Source of the DNA: an uncultured Porphyromonadaceae bacterium
GTDB taxonomy: Bacteria; Bacteroidota; Bacteroidia; Bacteroidales; Paludibacteraceae
DNA length: 10,858 bases
Direction of reading: 5' to 3'
Assembly: GCA_937898265.1 (NCBI GenBank)
Contig: CALEJM010000078.1
Span: 1 to 10,858 of the forward strand
The notes beneath the pieces are model-generated. The model did not search any database. It saw only the letters and a list, made by a program, of their open reading frames with translations, and was not told the DNA's origin. Below, in pieces: positions 1 through 6,686 of this stretch. A program made the translations under genes and the position numbers. Each line of letters opens with the position of its first letter. Within the stretch, counting starts at the first letter, position 1.

Positions 1-5
1 GCCTA

Positions 6-13
6 CAAAATTA
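6..13 (-). promoter_or_regulatory. possible Bacteroidetes -7 box pointing out of the window
   Basis: On the minus strand this reads TAATTTTG, an exact match to the Bacteroidetes -7 consensus TAnnTTTG. It lies downstream of the htpG terminator and could drive a gene to the left of the window. No convincing -33 TTTG element is visible at the expected distance, so this is only a candidate. Confidence 0.3.
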
Positions 14-109
14 TAACTTTTTGCTGAATTAAGCCCCTACTCCACCCGATTATTGACCCCACGGATGGCTACTTTTTTGCAAACGGCTGACACGGTGCGC
101 CAAACGTGC

Positions 110-147
110 AAAAAGAAAGGAGGCAAACTGCTGTGAGTCTGCCTCCT
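110..147 (-). terminator. intrinsic terminator of htpG
   Basis: An 8-bp perfect stem (AGGAGGCA at 118-125 against TGCCTCCT at 140-147) encloses a 14-base loop. On the minus strand it is followed by a U-rich tract (TTTCTTTTT, positions 118-110). It starts 26 bases past the htpG stop codon, which is the standard position and form for a Rho-independent terminator. Confidence 0.85.
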
Positions 148-173
148 GTGGTTATCCGTTGGGATGTGGGAGA

Positions 174-2240
174 TTAGTCCATGAGTTTGAAGGAGCGCTC
201 CACGAAGTCGGCCAACGCCTTGCCCTTCAGCATGCCTGTGGAGAGGAGTGCGAGGTCGATGAGTTGGCGGATGCGTGGACGGGTGGCGGCGAAGTCGGCA
301 TAGTGGCCGTTTTTCTTCTCGCGGAGGTCGGCAATCTGCTTGTCGGTGTCGCTCACCTGCTGACGCATAGTCTCTTTCTCGGCGTCGTCGGTGGCTTTGT
401 CTTGAGCCTCTTTCTGAGTGGCGCGCAGCTGCTCGAGGGTGCTCATCTGCTCGGCAAGCGGTTTGATGGTGGCGCCGAGGTTCTCTTCAGCCTCTTTCAG
501 CAGGTTGGCAACCAGTGGGTGTGAGGCGTTGAGGATGAGGTTGTAGGTGTCGGGCATCTCGCCGTAGAACATCATCATTGGGTTGCCGCCGGTGGCAGCC
601 ATCTCTTTCATACGACGTGTGAACTCGTTCTGTGTGAGGGTGATTGGCTCTACGTTTTCGCCACGCTCCTCCACCTTGAAAAGGTATTCGGTCTTGCCGG
701 TTTTCTCAACTTGCGAGCTGAACATGGTGGTGAGCATGTCTTGCTGCTCCATGGTGAGCGAGAGGGTCTTGGCGTCATCTTTCTCGATGAGCTTTTCAAC
801 CACGTCGGCATCAACGCGAACGAAGCGACTCTTCTCGTTCTTCTGCTCCATCTGGCTTACCCAGTGGGCGTCGAGCTGTCCGTCCATGAGCATCACCTCG
901 TAACCCTTTGCCTTGGCAGCCTCGATGTAGCTGTGCTGGTCGTCGAGGTTGTTGGCATAGAGGTAGATGAGGTTGCCGTTCTTGTCGGTCTGGTTGTCTT
1001 TGATGAGGGTCTCAAACTCACTGAAGGTAAAGCATTTGCCGTCGGTAGTCTTGATGAGTGCAAACTCTTTGGCTTTGTCGTAGAATTTCTCGTCGGAGAG
1101 CATGCCGTAGACAATGAAAATCTTCAGTGCGTCCCATTTCTCTTCAAATTCCTTGCGGTCGGCTTTGAAGATTTCGGCAAGGCGGTCGGCCACTTTCTTG
1201 GTGATGTGGGTGGAGATTTTCTTGACGTTCTTGTCGCTCTGGAGGTAGCTGCGACTCACGTTCAGCGGGATGTCTGGCGAGTCGATCACGCCGTGAAGCA
1301 GTGTGAGGAAGTCGGGTACGATGCCTTCCACGGAGTCGGTCACGAACACCTGATTGCAGTAGAGCTGAATCTTGTTGCGCTGCAGCTCGATGTTGTTTTT
1401 GATGCGTGGGAAGTAGAGGATGCCGGTGAGGTTGAACGGATAGTCCACGTTGAGGTGGATGTGGAAGAGCGGGTCTTCGGAGTATGGGTAGAGGGCGCGG
1501 TAGAAGGTCTGGTAGTCCTCCTCCTTGAGGTCGGCTGGGCGACGTGTCCAGAGTGGGTCTACGCTGTTGACGATGTGCTCGTTAGCGGTCTCCACCTCTT
1601 TGCCGTCTTTCCACTCTTTCTCGAAACCGCAAACCACTGGCACTGCCATGAATTTGCAGAATTTGTTCAGGAGTTCAAGCACGCGTTGTTCGTCAGCAAA
1701 CTCGATGTTCTCGCTGTCGATGTGCATCACGATGTCGGTGCCGCGGGTCTCTTTGTCGCATGGCTCAAGGGTGTAGTCGGGACTGCCGTCGCAGCTCCAG
1801 TGCTGTGCTGGTGCGCCGGTGTACGACTTGGTGAAGATCTCGACGCGCTCGCTCACCATAAACGAGGAGTAGAAGCCGAGGCCGAAGTGACCGATGATGG
1901 CGTTGGCGTCGTTCTTATATTTGTCCAAAAACTCGGTTGCACCCGAGAAGGCAATCTGGTTGATGTATTTCTCAATCTCCTCTTGGGTCATGCCGATGCC
2001 TTGGTCGCTGACAGTGATGGTCTTGGCGTCTTTGTCGACTTTGACAATCACGCGCATCTGTCCGGTCTCGCCCTCTGCCGCACCGGCTTTCACCAAAGTG
2101 CGCATCTTTTGGGTGGCGTCGACGGCGTTGGCCACGATTTCGCGAAGGAAAATCTCGTGGTCGCTATAGAGGAATTTCTTGATTACGGGGAAGATATCTG
2201 TTGTGGTTACCCCGATAGTGCCTTTTTTGATTTCTGACAT
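174..2240 (-). CDS. htpG: molecular chaperone HtpG (Hsp90 family)
   Basis: Cytosolic bacterial Hsp90, an ATP-dependent dimeric chaperone that remodels client proteins together with the DnaK system (family knowledge). The 688-residue product carries the GHKL ATPase signatures in order: LREIVANAVDA (about 32-42), DQGIGM (79-84) and GHFGLGFYSSFMV (117-129). The middle domain contains the conserved NVSR loop with the catalytic arginine near residue 330. The rest is the C-terminal dimerisation domain. The protein is longer than E. coli HtpG (624 aa) but in line with Bacteroidetes homologues, and NAVDATQK is the Bacteroidetes variant of that helix. The gene appears monocistronic: the upstream operon ends in a terminator at 2328-2366 and its own terminator lies at 110-147. 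The ATG at 2240 is the only sensible start because the N-terminus aligns with the family. Confidence 0.97.
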   Translation of the reverse strand: MSEIKKGTIGVTTTDIFPVIKKFLYSDHEIFLREIVANAVDATQKMRTLVKAGAAEGETGQMRVIVKVDKDAKTITVSDQGIGMTQEEIEKYINQIAFSGATEFLDKYKNDANAIIGHFGLGFYSSFMVSERVEIFTKSYTGAPAQHWSCDGSPDYTLEPCDKETRGTDIVMHIDSENIEFADEQRVLELLNKFCKFMAVPVVCGFEKEWKDGKEVETANEHIVNSVDPLWTRRPADLKEEDYQTFYRALYPYSEDPLFHIHLNVDYPFNLTGILYFPRIKNNIELQRNKIQLYCNQVFVTDSVEGIVPDFLTLLHGVIDSPDIPLNVSRSYLQSDKNVKKISTHITKKVADRLAEIFKADRKEFEEKWDALKIFIVYGMLSDEKFYDKAKEFALIKTTDGKCFTFSEFETLIKDNQTDKNGNLIYLYANNLDDQHSYIEAAKAKGYEVMLMDGQLDAHWVSQMEQKNEKSRFVRVDADVVEKLIEKDDAKTLSLTMEQQDMLTTMFSSQVEKTGKTEYLFKVEERGENVEPITLTQNEFTRRMKEMAATGGNPMMMFYGEMPDTYNLILNASHPLVANLLKEAEENLGATIKPLAEQMSTLEQLRATQKEAQDKATDDAEKETMRQQVSDTDKQIADLREKKNGHYADFAATRPRIRQLIDLALLSTGMLKGKALADFVERSFKLMD

Positions 2241-2273
2241 AATATGGGTCTGTTTTAGTTCGTTATTGATAGA

Positions 2274-2291
2274 TTCGGCAATAAAACCGAA
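2274..2291. repeat. small inverted repeat in the htpG leader
   Basis: TTCGG at 2274-2278 and CCGAA at 2287-2291 form a perfect 5-bp inverted repeat with an 8-base spacer, 33-51 bases upstream of the htpG start. It could be an operator half-site pair or a weak leader hairpin. No exact TAnnTTTG promoter box is visible upstream of htpG, so its relation to transcription start is unknown. It is short enough to be chance. Confidence 0.25.
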
Positions 2292-2327
2292 CGCCTCAAC
2301 GCTTGCAACAAAAATGCCAATTCACCA

Positions 2328-2366
2328 CACCACAAAAACAAAGACCCCGCCACATCAGGCAGGGTC
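2328..2366 (-). terminator. intrinsic terminator of the HIRAN/Cys-rich pair
   Basis: On the minus strand a 9-bp stem (GACCCTGCC at 2366-2358 against GGCGGGGTC at 2351-2343, one G-U pair) with a 6-base loop is followed directly by TTTGTTTTTG. It sits about 50 bases after the stop of the Cys-rich gene. It separates that transcription unit from htpG. Confidence 0.88.
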
Positions 2367-2416
2367 CGTGGGAACGATATGTTGATATTGTTATGGGTCT
2401 ATGGGATGGGGTGTTG

Positions 2417-2872
2417 TCAGCGGATGCTCTTCAGCGAGCACTGTTGGGTTGCGAGGTGTTTGAGGAAGAAACTCTCGGAGAGGCACGCACAGCGGATGCC
2501 CTCGGAGGTGGCAACGATGGTGCGACGGCGGTAGCAGCCTGCACACATCACGTCAATCTGACTCTTCAAAAGCGGCAGGCACTGCTGGAAATTCTCCTCC
2601 GTTCGTTTCTTAAGCGCCTTAAGGTCAGCACCTCCGCGACCGTCGTCCTCGCGGTTCTGCGGCGGAAGGGAGAGGTCTTGCGCCAGAAATTCGTAGTCGC
2701 TGATGCTCTCGGTGTCAATGGGAATCGGCGAGCCAGCCGCCTCCTTCTTTTTCAGCTCGCGCATCAGCCATTCGGCGTCCGCCCCGTCGGTATGGCGGTA
2801 GTCGATGCCGTTCATCTCGGCGAGGGTCTCGCGATTCTTCTCAAGGATATCGTCTCTATCAAAAGGTATCAT
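2417..2872 (-). CDS. hypothetical protein with C-terminal Cys cluster
   Basis: I do not recognise this 151-residue protein. The N-terminal two thirds are charged and probably helical (a Lys/Glu-rich stretch around 38-46 and another around 85-94), with no signal peptide or membrane segment, so it should be cytoplasmic. The C-terminal third holds CAGC (110-113) and CAC (128-130), with further cysteines at 98 and 145. The CxxC...CxC spacing is compatible with a small zinc-binding knuckle, but this is inference. It starts 43 bases after the stop of the HIRAN gene on the same strand and is followed by a strong intrinsic terminator, so the two genes are probably co-transcribed. The ATG at 2872 is preceded only by an A-rich leader without a clear Shine-Dalgarno, as is common in Bacteroidetes. 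Confidence 0.7.
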   Translation of the reverse strand: MIPFDRDDILEKNRETLAEMNGIDYRHTDGADAEWLMRELKKKEAAGSPIPIDTESISDYEFLAQDLSLPPQNREDDGRGGADLKALKKRTEENFQQCLPLLKSQIDVMCAGCYRRRTIVATSEGIRCACLSESFFLKHLATQQCSLKSIR

Positions 2873-2915
2873 GGGTCATTGGTTTTTTGATGTTTAGGCA
2901 GTGTATGGCAGGGGG

Positions 2916-3281
2916 TCACACAGCGCTTTTGCGCTCGTTTCTCTTCACGCGGATAGCCAGGTGAATCTGATTCTCATAGTGCGCCTCGGGGTTGATCTTG
3001 CAGATGAGACACTCGAACATCTCGCCCCAACCCATATCGAGCAGCAGCGCAATCTCCTCATTCTGACCGCTTGGGATATAGCCGAGGATATGTCGTTTCG
3101 ACGATTTTTCGGCTGGGTTGCGGAACATGACAGCAACGGCATTCTTGTCGTAACGATTGTCGGAATCGCGCATCAGAGTGAGCGGTGTACCCACCTTGAG
3201 ATACTCCCAGACCTCATTGACATCATAATACTGTCGACCAGCCAAGTGGCATTCTTTAAGAAACATCTTGTCTAACTTCAT
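2916..3281 (-). CDS. HIRAN domain protein
   Basis: A stand-alone HIRAN domain of 121 residues. The order of motifs is typical: ECHLAGRQYYD (10-20), VGTPLTLMRDSDNRYDKNAVAV (30-51), LGYIPSGQNEEIALLLD (66-82) and a closing beta strand (about 105-113). In the family, HIRAN domains are found fused to SNF2 helicases (HLTF, Rad5), where they bind single-stranded 3' DNA ends. Free-standing bacterial copies are common but poorly characterised, so a DNA-binding or repair role is inference. The start at 3281 (MKLDKMFLKEC) is chosen because the domain begins there. An in-frame extension to ATG 3323 or GTG 3326 exists, and GGAGG lies only 2 bases from the 3323 ATG, too close for good use. The gene is probably the first of a pair with the Cys-rich gene downstream. 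Confidence 0.88.
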   Translation of the reverse strand: MKLDKMFLKECHLAGRQYYDVNEVWEYLKVGTPLTLMRDSDNRYDKNAVAVMFRNPAEKSSKRHILGYIPSGQNEEIALLLDMGWGEMFECLICKINPEAHYENQIHLAIRVKRNERKSAV

Positions 3282-3342
3282 AGCTTTTGTTTTTAGGTGT
3301 TTAACAAACCATCTCGGAGACATCACCTCCGAAAAATCGCTG

Positions 3343-3350
3343 CAAAATTA
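3343..3350 (-). promoter_or_regulatory. -7 box of the HIRAN gene promoter
   Basis: On the minus strand this reads TAATTTTG, an exact TAnnTTTG match, 61 bases upstream of the chosen HIRAN start. A recognisable -33 TTTG is missing. The nearest TTG lies about 26 bases upstream, somewhat too far. Confidence 0.5.
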
Positions 3351-3356
3351 TCCCGA

Positions 3357-3381
3357 GGTTGTACCATAACTTGACACAACC
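3357..3381. promoter_or_regulatory. inverted repeat upstream of the HIRAN -7 box (possible operator)
   Basis: GGTTGT (3357-3362) and ACAACC (3376-3381) form a perfect 6-bp inverted repeat with a 13-base centre. It covers the stretch where the -33 region of the HIRAN promoter would lie. Directly beyond it come a T7 and an A8 tract (3385-3400). The position suits a regulator-binding site, and the WYL regulator gene just upstream is an obvious candidate regulator, but this is inference. Confidence 0.35.
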
Positions 3382-3425
3382 CCATTTTTTTCAAAAAAAA
3401 TTTCGATTATCTCAAACGCAGCTGG

Positions 3426-3454
3426 GGACCATTCCAAAAAACTCGGAATGGTCC
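3426..3454 (-). terminator. terminator-like inverted repeat after the WYL gene
   Basis: A perfect 10-bp inverted repeat (GGACCATTCC at 3426-3435, GGAATGGTCC at 3445-3454) with a 9-base loop, 27 bases past the WYL stop. The position is right for a terminator of the HAD-to-WYL transcription unit, but neither strand has a U tract directly after the stem. The nearest T run on the minus strand is more than 20 bases away. It may instead be an mRNA 3'-end stabiliser or a protein-binding palindrome. Confidence 0.45.
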
Positions 3455-3481
3455 TACTATATATTATATGAAAACGGAGCC

Positions 3482-4414
3482 TTAGTCTTTTTCGGGGTGG
3501 TAGCGGCGGAGGGTGTCGGTGAGCATGGTGCAGAGGCGGTCGGCAAGCGACTGCGGCTCAAGGACCTGGACCGTGGAGCTGAGACTGAGCAGGTGGGCGC
3601 AGAAGTCGATGGTGGGACGGAGGTAGAGGGTGTAGTCGGCCCAGTCGTCGCCCTGCGCTACGAGTTGCTGACTGGGATGGAGCGGGAGGTCGCGGAGGTA
3701 GTAACGCTGCAGTCCGTAGACGCGCAGACGGATGCGCTGGGCAGGAGTGCCGTCGCCTGCCACGACGCCGAAGCATTCGCTGAAGAAGCCTTGGGCGTCG
3801 AAGTCGCTGCGCACCTCGAAATGGGTGTCGGTGAGCGTCATCTCCTGGATGCGGTCGAAGGCGTAGACAACGAAGGAGCCGGGGTGGCGCGTCGGTGCGC
3901 CATCAGGGAAATGGGCAAGGAGGTACCAACGTTGGTTGAAGAGTTTGAGGCAGTAGGGCTCGATGTTGACTTCGGAGATGGTGTCGCTGCCGTAGCGACG
4001 GTAGCGGATGACGATACGCACCTGTTTCTTCATGGCGTCGATAACGGTCTGCAGGTAGTCGTCGCAAGGAATCTGCTCGAGCACGATGCGGTCTTGGATG
4101 GAGAGACTCTCGCCAACGATGTTGTTGACGGTCAGCGTGGAGAGCATCCAGTTTTGGACAGTGTCTTCGTGCAGCAGGTGTTCGTTCTCGATGAAGTAGC
4201 GGTAGTTGTCGCGGCGGTCGCAGTTGATAAAGATGCCGAAGATGGAGAGTATGGCGTCGCGGTGTCGGTTGAAGGTGGAGCGCGACAGCTCGGTGCCATT
4301 GCTCATCTCGGTCTGGAGCCATTTCTTCTGAATCTCTGGGAAGGTGATACGTCGTGCCCTACGGATGGTGCTGACTATCCAGACGTATTCTTTGAACAGG
4401 GTGGGTGTGGTCAT
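3482..4414 (-). CDS. WYL-domain transcriptional regulator
   Basis: A 310-residue predicted DNA-binding regulator with the full three-part architecture. It has an N-terminal winged-helix/HTH region (about 5-60, with TFNRHRDAI as likely recognition segment), a central WYL domain (about 125-195) and a C-terminal WCX-like region (about 225-305). The WYL domain shows YRRYGSD (138-144), then EPYCLKLFNQRWYLLAH with a literal WYL at 163-165, and AFDRIQEM (185-192). WYL regulators sense nucleic acid or nucleotide ligands; some of this architecture (BrxR, CapW) control phage-defence genes, though many in Bacteroidetes are not linked to defence. ATG 4414 has a good AGGAG at 4424-4428 with a 9-base spacer. 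That site lies in the duplicated end of the HAD gene, showing that HAD and WYL were once adjacent operon partners. Confidence 0.9.
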   Translation of the reverse strand: MTTPTLFKEYVWIVSTIRRARRITFPEIQKKWLQTEMSNGTELSRSTFNRHRDAILSIFGIFINCDRRDNYRYFIENEHLLHEDTVQNWMLSTLTVNNIVGESLSIQDRIVLEQIPCDDYLQTVIDAMKKQVRIVIRYRRYGSDTISEVNIEPYCLKLFNQRWYLLAHFPDGAPTRHPGSFVVYAFDRIQEMTLTDTHFEVRSDFDAQGFFSECFGVVAGDGTPAQRIRLRVYGLQRYYLRDLPLHPSQQLVAQGDDWADYTLYLRPTIDFCAHLLSLSSTVQVLEPQSLADRLCTMLTDTLRRYHPEKD

Positions 4415-4465
4415 GGTGCTCTACTCCTCTACGACGGCGTGGTCGGCTTTGATTTTGTTGAGTAT
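4413..4465. repeat. 53-bp direct repeat, left copy
   Basis: Identical at all 53 positions to 6687-6739. It contains the last 14 codons and stop codon of the HAD gene, the 6-base gap and the first two bases of the WYL start codon, all in minus orientation. This copy is a remnant for HAD but supplies the working Shine-Dalgarno of WYL. Bases on both outer sides differ between copies, so the repeat ends are sharp. Confidence 0.97.
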
Positions 4466-4471
4466 TACGTT

Positions 4472-5671
4472 TTAGACTTCTTGGCGTCTTAAATGAAAGA
4501 AAGCAGAAACAGCAGCGTCATCTAAAAAATCACGAATACGATCCGCTCTATCTTCTAATTGAGCATCATAAATATCCTTAGCACGCGCATAATCCTCAGA
4601 TGTTATATAATCCTCTGCATCAAGGCAATCAGTTTGGAAAAGGTGATTATATATTGTTTGGATTTTAACTCCACGCGTCCTTGCTATCTGCTCTACAGAA
4701 TACCCATTGTGATATAAGTTCGCTGATTCTAATGCAGAATCTCCTTTTTGATGTGGTCTGCGGGTGGAAACTGAAACAGGTTTCTTCGGAGAAGAGGGAT
4801 TAGTTGAAAGAGTGGAGGCTGTAGGTTTATAACTTGGGATTCTTCTATAATTCAGTATAACAGAAAGAATTAAACCGCCATAATGTTGTATGATATAGGG
4901 TCCCACACCTTTTATCTTTTGAAGCTCATCAAAGGTGTGAGGCTGTTCTCTGGCGATTGTATTCATTACAGCTCTACTAATCAATGGATAATCTGATTTG
5001 TAGTTTGAGTTTATTCTTAAACGAAGAGTTTCAAGATAGTAATCCAACTTATGATCAGGACCGAGATTTACTTCATCATATTCTTCGGGTAAGGAAAAGC
5101 CCTCTGTTGCACAAGAATATGGGTTTGTTTTAATGGGATATTGACGAGTTACCAGATGCCATTTGGTTTGATAACAGGTATATGGGCTCTCTATCAATTC
5201 AAAAGATTCAACTTCGAATACGTCACCCACTTGCAAACGATTGGCATTTCTAATAGCAACACTTTGCCAAAGAGGATAAGACATTATTTCAATGACTTCA
5301 TCCTCGAGGAAGTCGGCATCGGTAAACCTATTATAGAGACATTTGAAGATTTGATTAGAGTGGTGATAACCGTGACCCTCTCTTTCATAACGACTGTCAT
5401 TATTACCTTGAATATCTATAATCTTATAGACACCACGAACAGGCTGTCCCTCGTGGACAGCAGCCATAACATCATTGTTTCCCTCTTGCAGAATGAATCC
5501 TTTTATTTGACGTTCAAAGTTATAGCTCATCAAACCAGAGAAAACTATATTATATCCAGAACAGCTGCGTCCTCTTGATTTTAATAAACGATGTTCTTGA
5601 GTTGTGAGAATCTTCAAAGAGGCCCCCTGAGAACGCCTCAACTCCATCACTATATCCTGTTCGCTTTTCAT
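4472..5671 (-). CDS. HRDC and HTH_40 domain protein of unknown function
   Basis: A 399-residue cytoplasmic protein. Residues 1 to about 200 are not recognised and look like a mixed alpha/beta or beta-rich domain. Residues 207-275 match an HRDC domain, with TFDELQKIKGVGPYIIQHYG (246-265) as the characteristic helix-GVG-helix. A Ser/Pro/Lys/Thr-rich linker follows (about 280-308). Residues 310-395 match the helix-turn-helix domain (HTH_40) seen at the C-terminus of RecQ- and Pif1-like helicases, with SVEQIARTRGVKIQTIYNHL (325-344). In those helicases HRDC and HTH modules bind DNA. Here there are no Walker A/B or helicase motifs, so the protein has the accessory module without the motor. A DNA-binding role is inferred. 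It is the last gene of the inserted cassette and starts 39 bases after the stop of the small membrane-protein gene, so it is probably co-transcribed. The stop lies 6 bases from the left repeat. Confidence 0.82.
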   Translation of the reverse strand: MKSEQDIVMELRRSQGASLKILTTQEHRLLKSRGRSCSGYNIVFSGLMSYNFERQIKGFILQEGNNDVMAAVHEGQPVRGVYKIIDIQGNNDSRYEREGHGYHHSNQIFKCLYNRFTDADFLEDEVIEIMSYPLWQSVAIRNANRLQVGDVFEVESFELIESPYTCYQTKWHLVTRQYPIKTNPYSCATEGFSLPEEYDEVNLGPDHKLDYYLETLRLRINSNYKSDYPLISRAVMNTIAREQPHTFDELQKIKGVGPYIIQHYGGLILSVILNYRRIPSYKPTASTLSTNPSSPKKPVSVSTRRPHQKGDSALESANLYHNGYSVEQIARTRGVKIQTIYNHLFQTDCLDAEDYITSEDYARAKDIYDAQLEDRADRIRDFLDDAAVSAFFHLRRQEV

Positions 5672-5710
5672 TTGTTTGATTTTTATATTTAGTATTTTCT
5701 AAAATTACAA

Positions 5711-6025
5711 CTAATATCTATTATCACGTGAACCTCCACCAAAAATAAAGCTCAAAGTGGACAACACACTGAAAATCCAATAGAACACATTATAGGCTGC
5801 AGAATACATTTCGGCTTTAAAAGGAGTATCCCATACAAGATGCCTTATGCTATTGGGCACGAAAAATAATCCATGCCAAATTCCAGAACACCAAAAATAC
5901 TCCCTGCTTACATCAATATTACATAAAAGCCAGCCTATTAATCCCGAGACAAGGATTCCTACTAAAATCCGTGGTCCAAAGATAAATGTTACTGCAATTA
6001 ATAAAATAATTATGCCAATTGTCAT
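5711..6025 (-). CDS. small membrane protein (about 104 aa)
   Basis: A small integral membrane protein. Counted from the ATG at 6025, hydrophobic segments cover about residues 2-19 and 21-36, with a weaker one near 80-96. Between them is a segment with SGIWHGLFFVPNSIR, and the C-terminus is GGGSRDNRY. The GxWHG-type motif followed by an aromatic, Asn-containing segment recalls a family of small two-to-three-pass membrane proteins of unknown function in many bacteria, but I cannot name it with certainty. An in-frame TTG at 6040 overlaps the stop of the upstream gene and would add five residues. ATG 6025 is preferred. Its closeness to the upstream gene (11 bases) implies co-translation with the larger membrane protein, and the two may work together. 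Confidence 0.72.
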   Translation of the reverse strand: MTIGIIILLIAVTFIFGPRILVGILVSGLIGWLLCNIDVSREYFWCSGIWHGLFFVPNSIRHLVWDTPFKAEMYSAAYNVFYWIFSVLSTLSFIFGGGSRDNRY

Positions 6026-6036
6026 ATCACCCACAA

Positions 6037-6636
6037 TCAATAAGTAGGTTCATAACTAATATCATCTAACCAATCCTTGCAACATGTGCAAAAACTATAA
6101 TCTTTTTTCTTTATCTCGTATCCTTTCATTGGAATGAGCGGAGGATCATCTTCTAAATGAGTGCAATCAGACAAACATTCTTCCAAATGAAACTCACCTT
6201 TTTCAGTATCCACATAATAGGTGGTACATTCAAATGCATAGTGTTTTCTATATCTATCACTAAAAAAAACAGCAGCAACTGCTAGTATTATCAACACTAT
6301 CGCATAATACTTAGTTCTTCTATACTCTGGCGTTTGTTTGAGTTTTGCAACTTTATCCTCGTAAAAAATAGACGAAGTATCGCCCAAATCACATTCTATC
6401 CCCTTATCAAACAACAATAGCACACCAGCCACATATATAACAAAGATAATCGATGTACCTGTTATAAGGTTTAGAATGTTAGAGAGAAATTCTATATGAA
6501 AAAAGAATGTCAGTACAAGAACTGATACTAAAACTATGGAAGCTATTGGTATATACTTTCTAACCTCCACCTTCAGAAACTCATAAAGCGATTTACCTAT
6601 CAAGTCCTTTAAATAGGAGTGAGATTCTACAGACAT
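6037..6636 (-). CDS. three-pass membrane protein with C-terminal Cys/His cluster
   Basis: An unrecognised protein of 199 residues from ATG 6636. Three hydrophobic segments are clear: PIASIVLVSVLVLTFFF, a second running from about NILNLITG to AGVLLLF, and YYAIVLIILAVAAVFF. The last third is soluble and contains FHLEEC, a nearby second Cys, then MKGYEI and SFCTCC. This FHxxxC...GY...CxxC-like layout resembles the small YHxxxC/CxxC metal-binding motifs attached to membrane or nuclease domains, so zinc binding is a reasonable inference. Start choice is uncertain. A TTG at 6687 is in frame, 10 bases after an AGGAG (6698-6702) that lies inside the HAD 3' end, and would give 216 residues; ATG 6636 lacks a Shine-Dalgarno. 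It is the first gene of the inserted cassette and lies downstream of HAD on the same strand. Confidence 0.7.
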   Translation of the reverse strand: MSVESHSYLKDLIGKSLYEFLKVEVRKYIPIASIVLVSVLVLTFFFHIEFLSNILNLITGTSIIFVIYVAGVLLLFDKGIECDLGDTSSIFYEDKVAKLKQTPEYRRTKYYAIVLIILAVAAVFFSDRYRKHYAFECTTYYVDTEKGEFHLEECLSDCTHLEDDPPLIPMKGYEIKKKDYSFCTCCKDWLDDISYEPTY

Positions 6637-6686
6637 AGCTCTATTATTTTTGAACTTATTCAACCCTAAATTAAAAATGTTTAACA

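Larger units (their letters stand above)
4466..6686. mobile_element. putative 2.2-kb inserted gene cassette
   Basis: This 2221-bp segment lies between the two 53-bp direct repeats and is visibly richer in A+T than the genes on both sides. It holds three genes in the same orientation as the interrupted operon. Removing it together with one repeat copy gives a seamless HAD-WYL junction. I see no integrase, transposase or terminal inverted repeats inside it. Whether it moves by site-specific recombination, as a passenger of a trans-acting recombinase, or arose by one-off recombination cannot be decided from the sequence. Confidence 0.65.

Noticed and set aside
711..2237. Plus-strand open frame of 508 codons opposite htpG
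   Set aside because: It is the antisense shadow of a certain htpG gene. Its Val/Leu/Glu-rich composition is the mirror of htpG codon use and no family motif is present.
3371..3400. Plus-strand TTGACA at 3371 as a -35 box
   Set aside because: No -10 element follows at 16-18 bases, there is no plus-strand gene to drive, and Bacteroidetes promoters do not use this consensus.
3359..4492. Plus-strand open frame of 377 codons opposite the WYL gene
   Set aside because: It mirrors the WYL coding sequence, and the minus-strand frame has all WYL-family motifs. The same applies to the 280-codon plus-strand frame opposite HAD (6650-7492); the peptide they share comes only from the 53-bp repeat.
4466..6686. 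Insertion sequence or integrated element with its own recombinase
   Set aside because: No transposase, tyrosine or serine recombinase motif is found in any frame of the block, and its ends are not inverted repeats. I therefore call it only a putative cassette.
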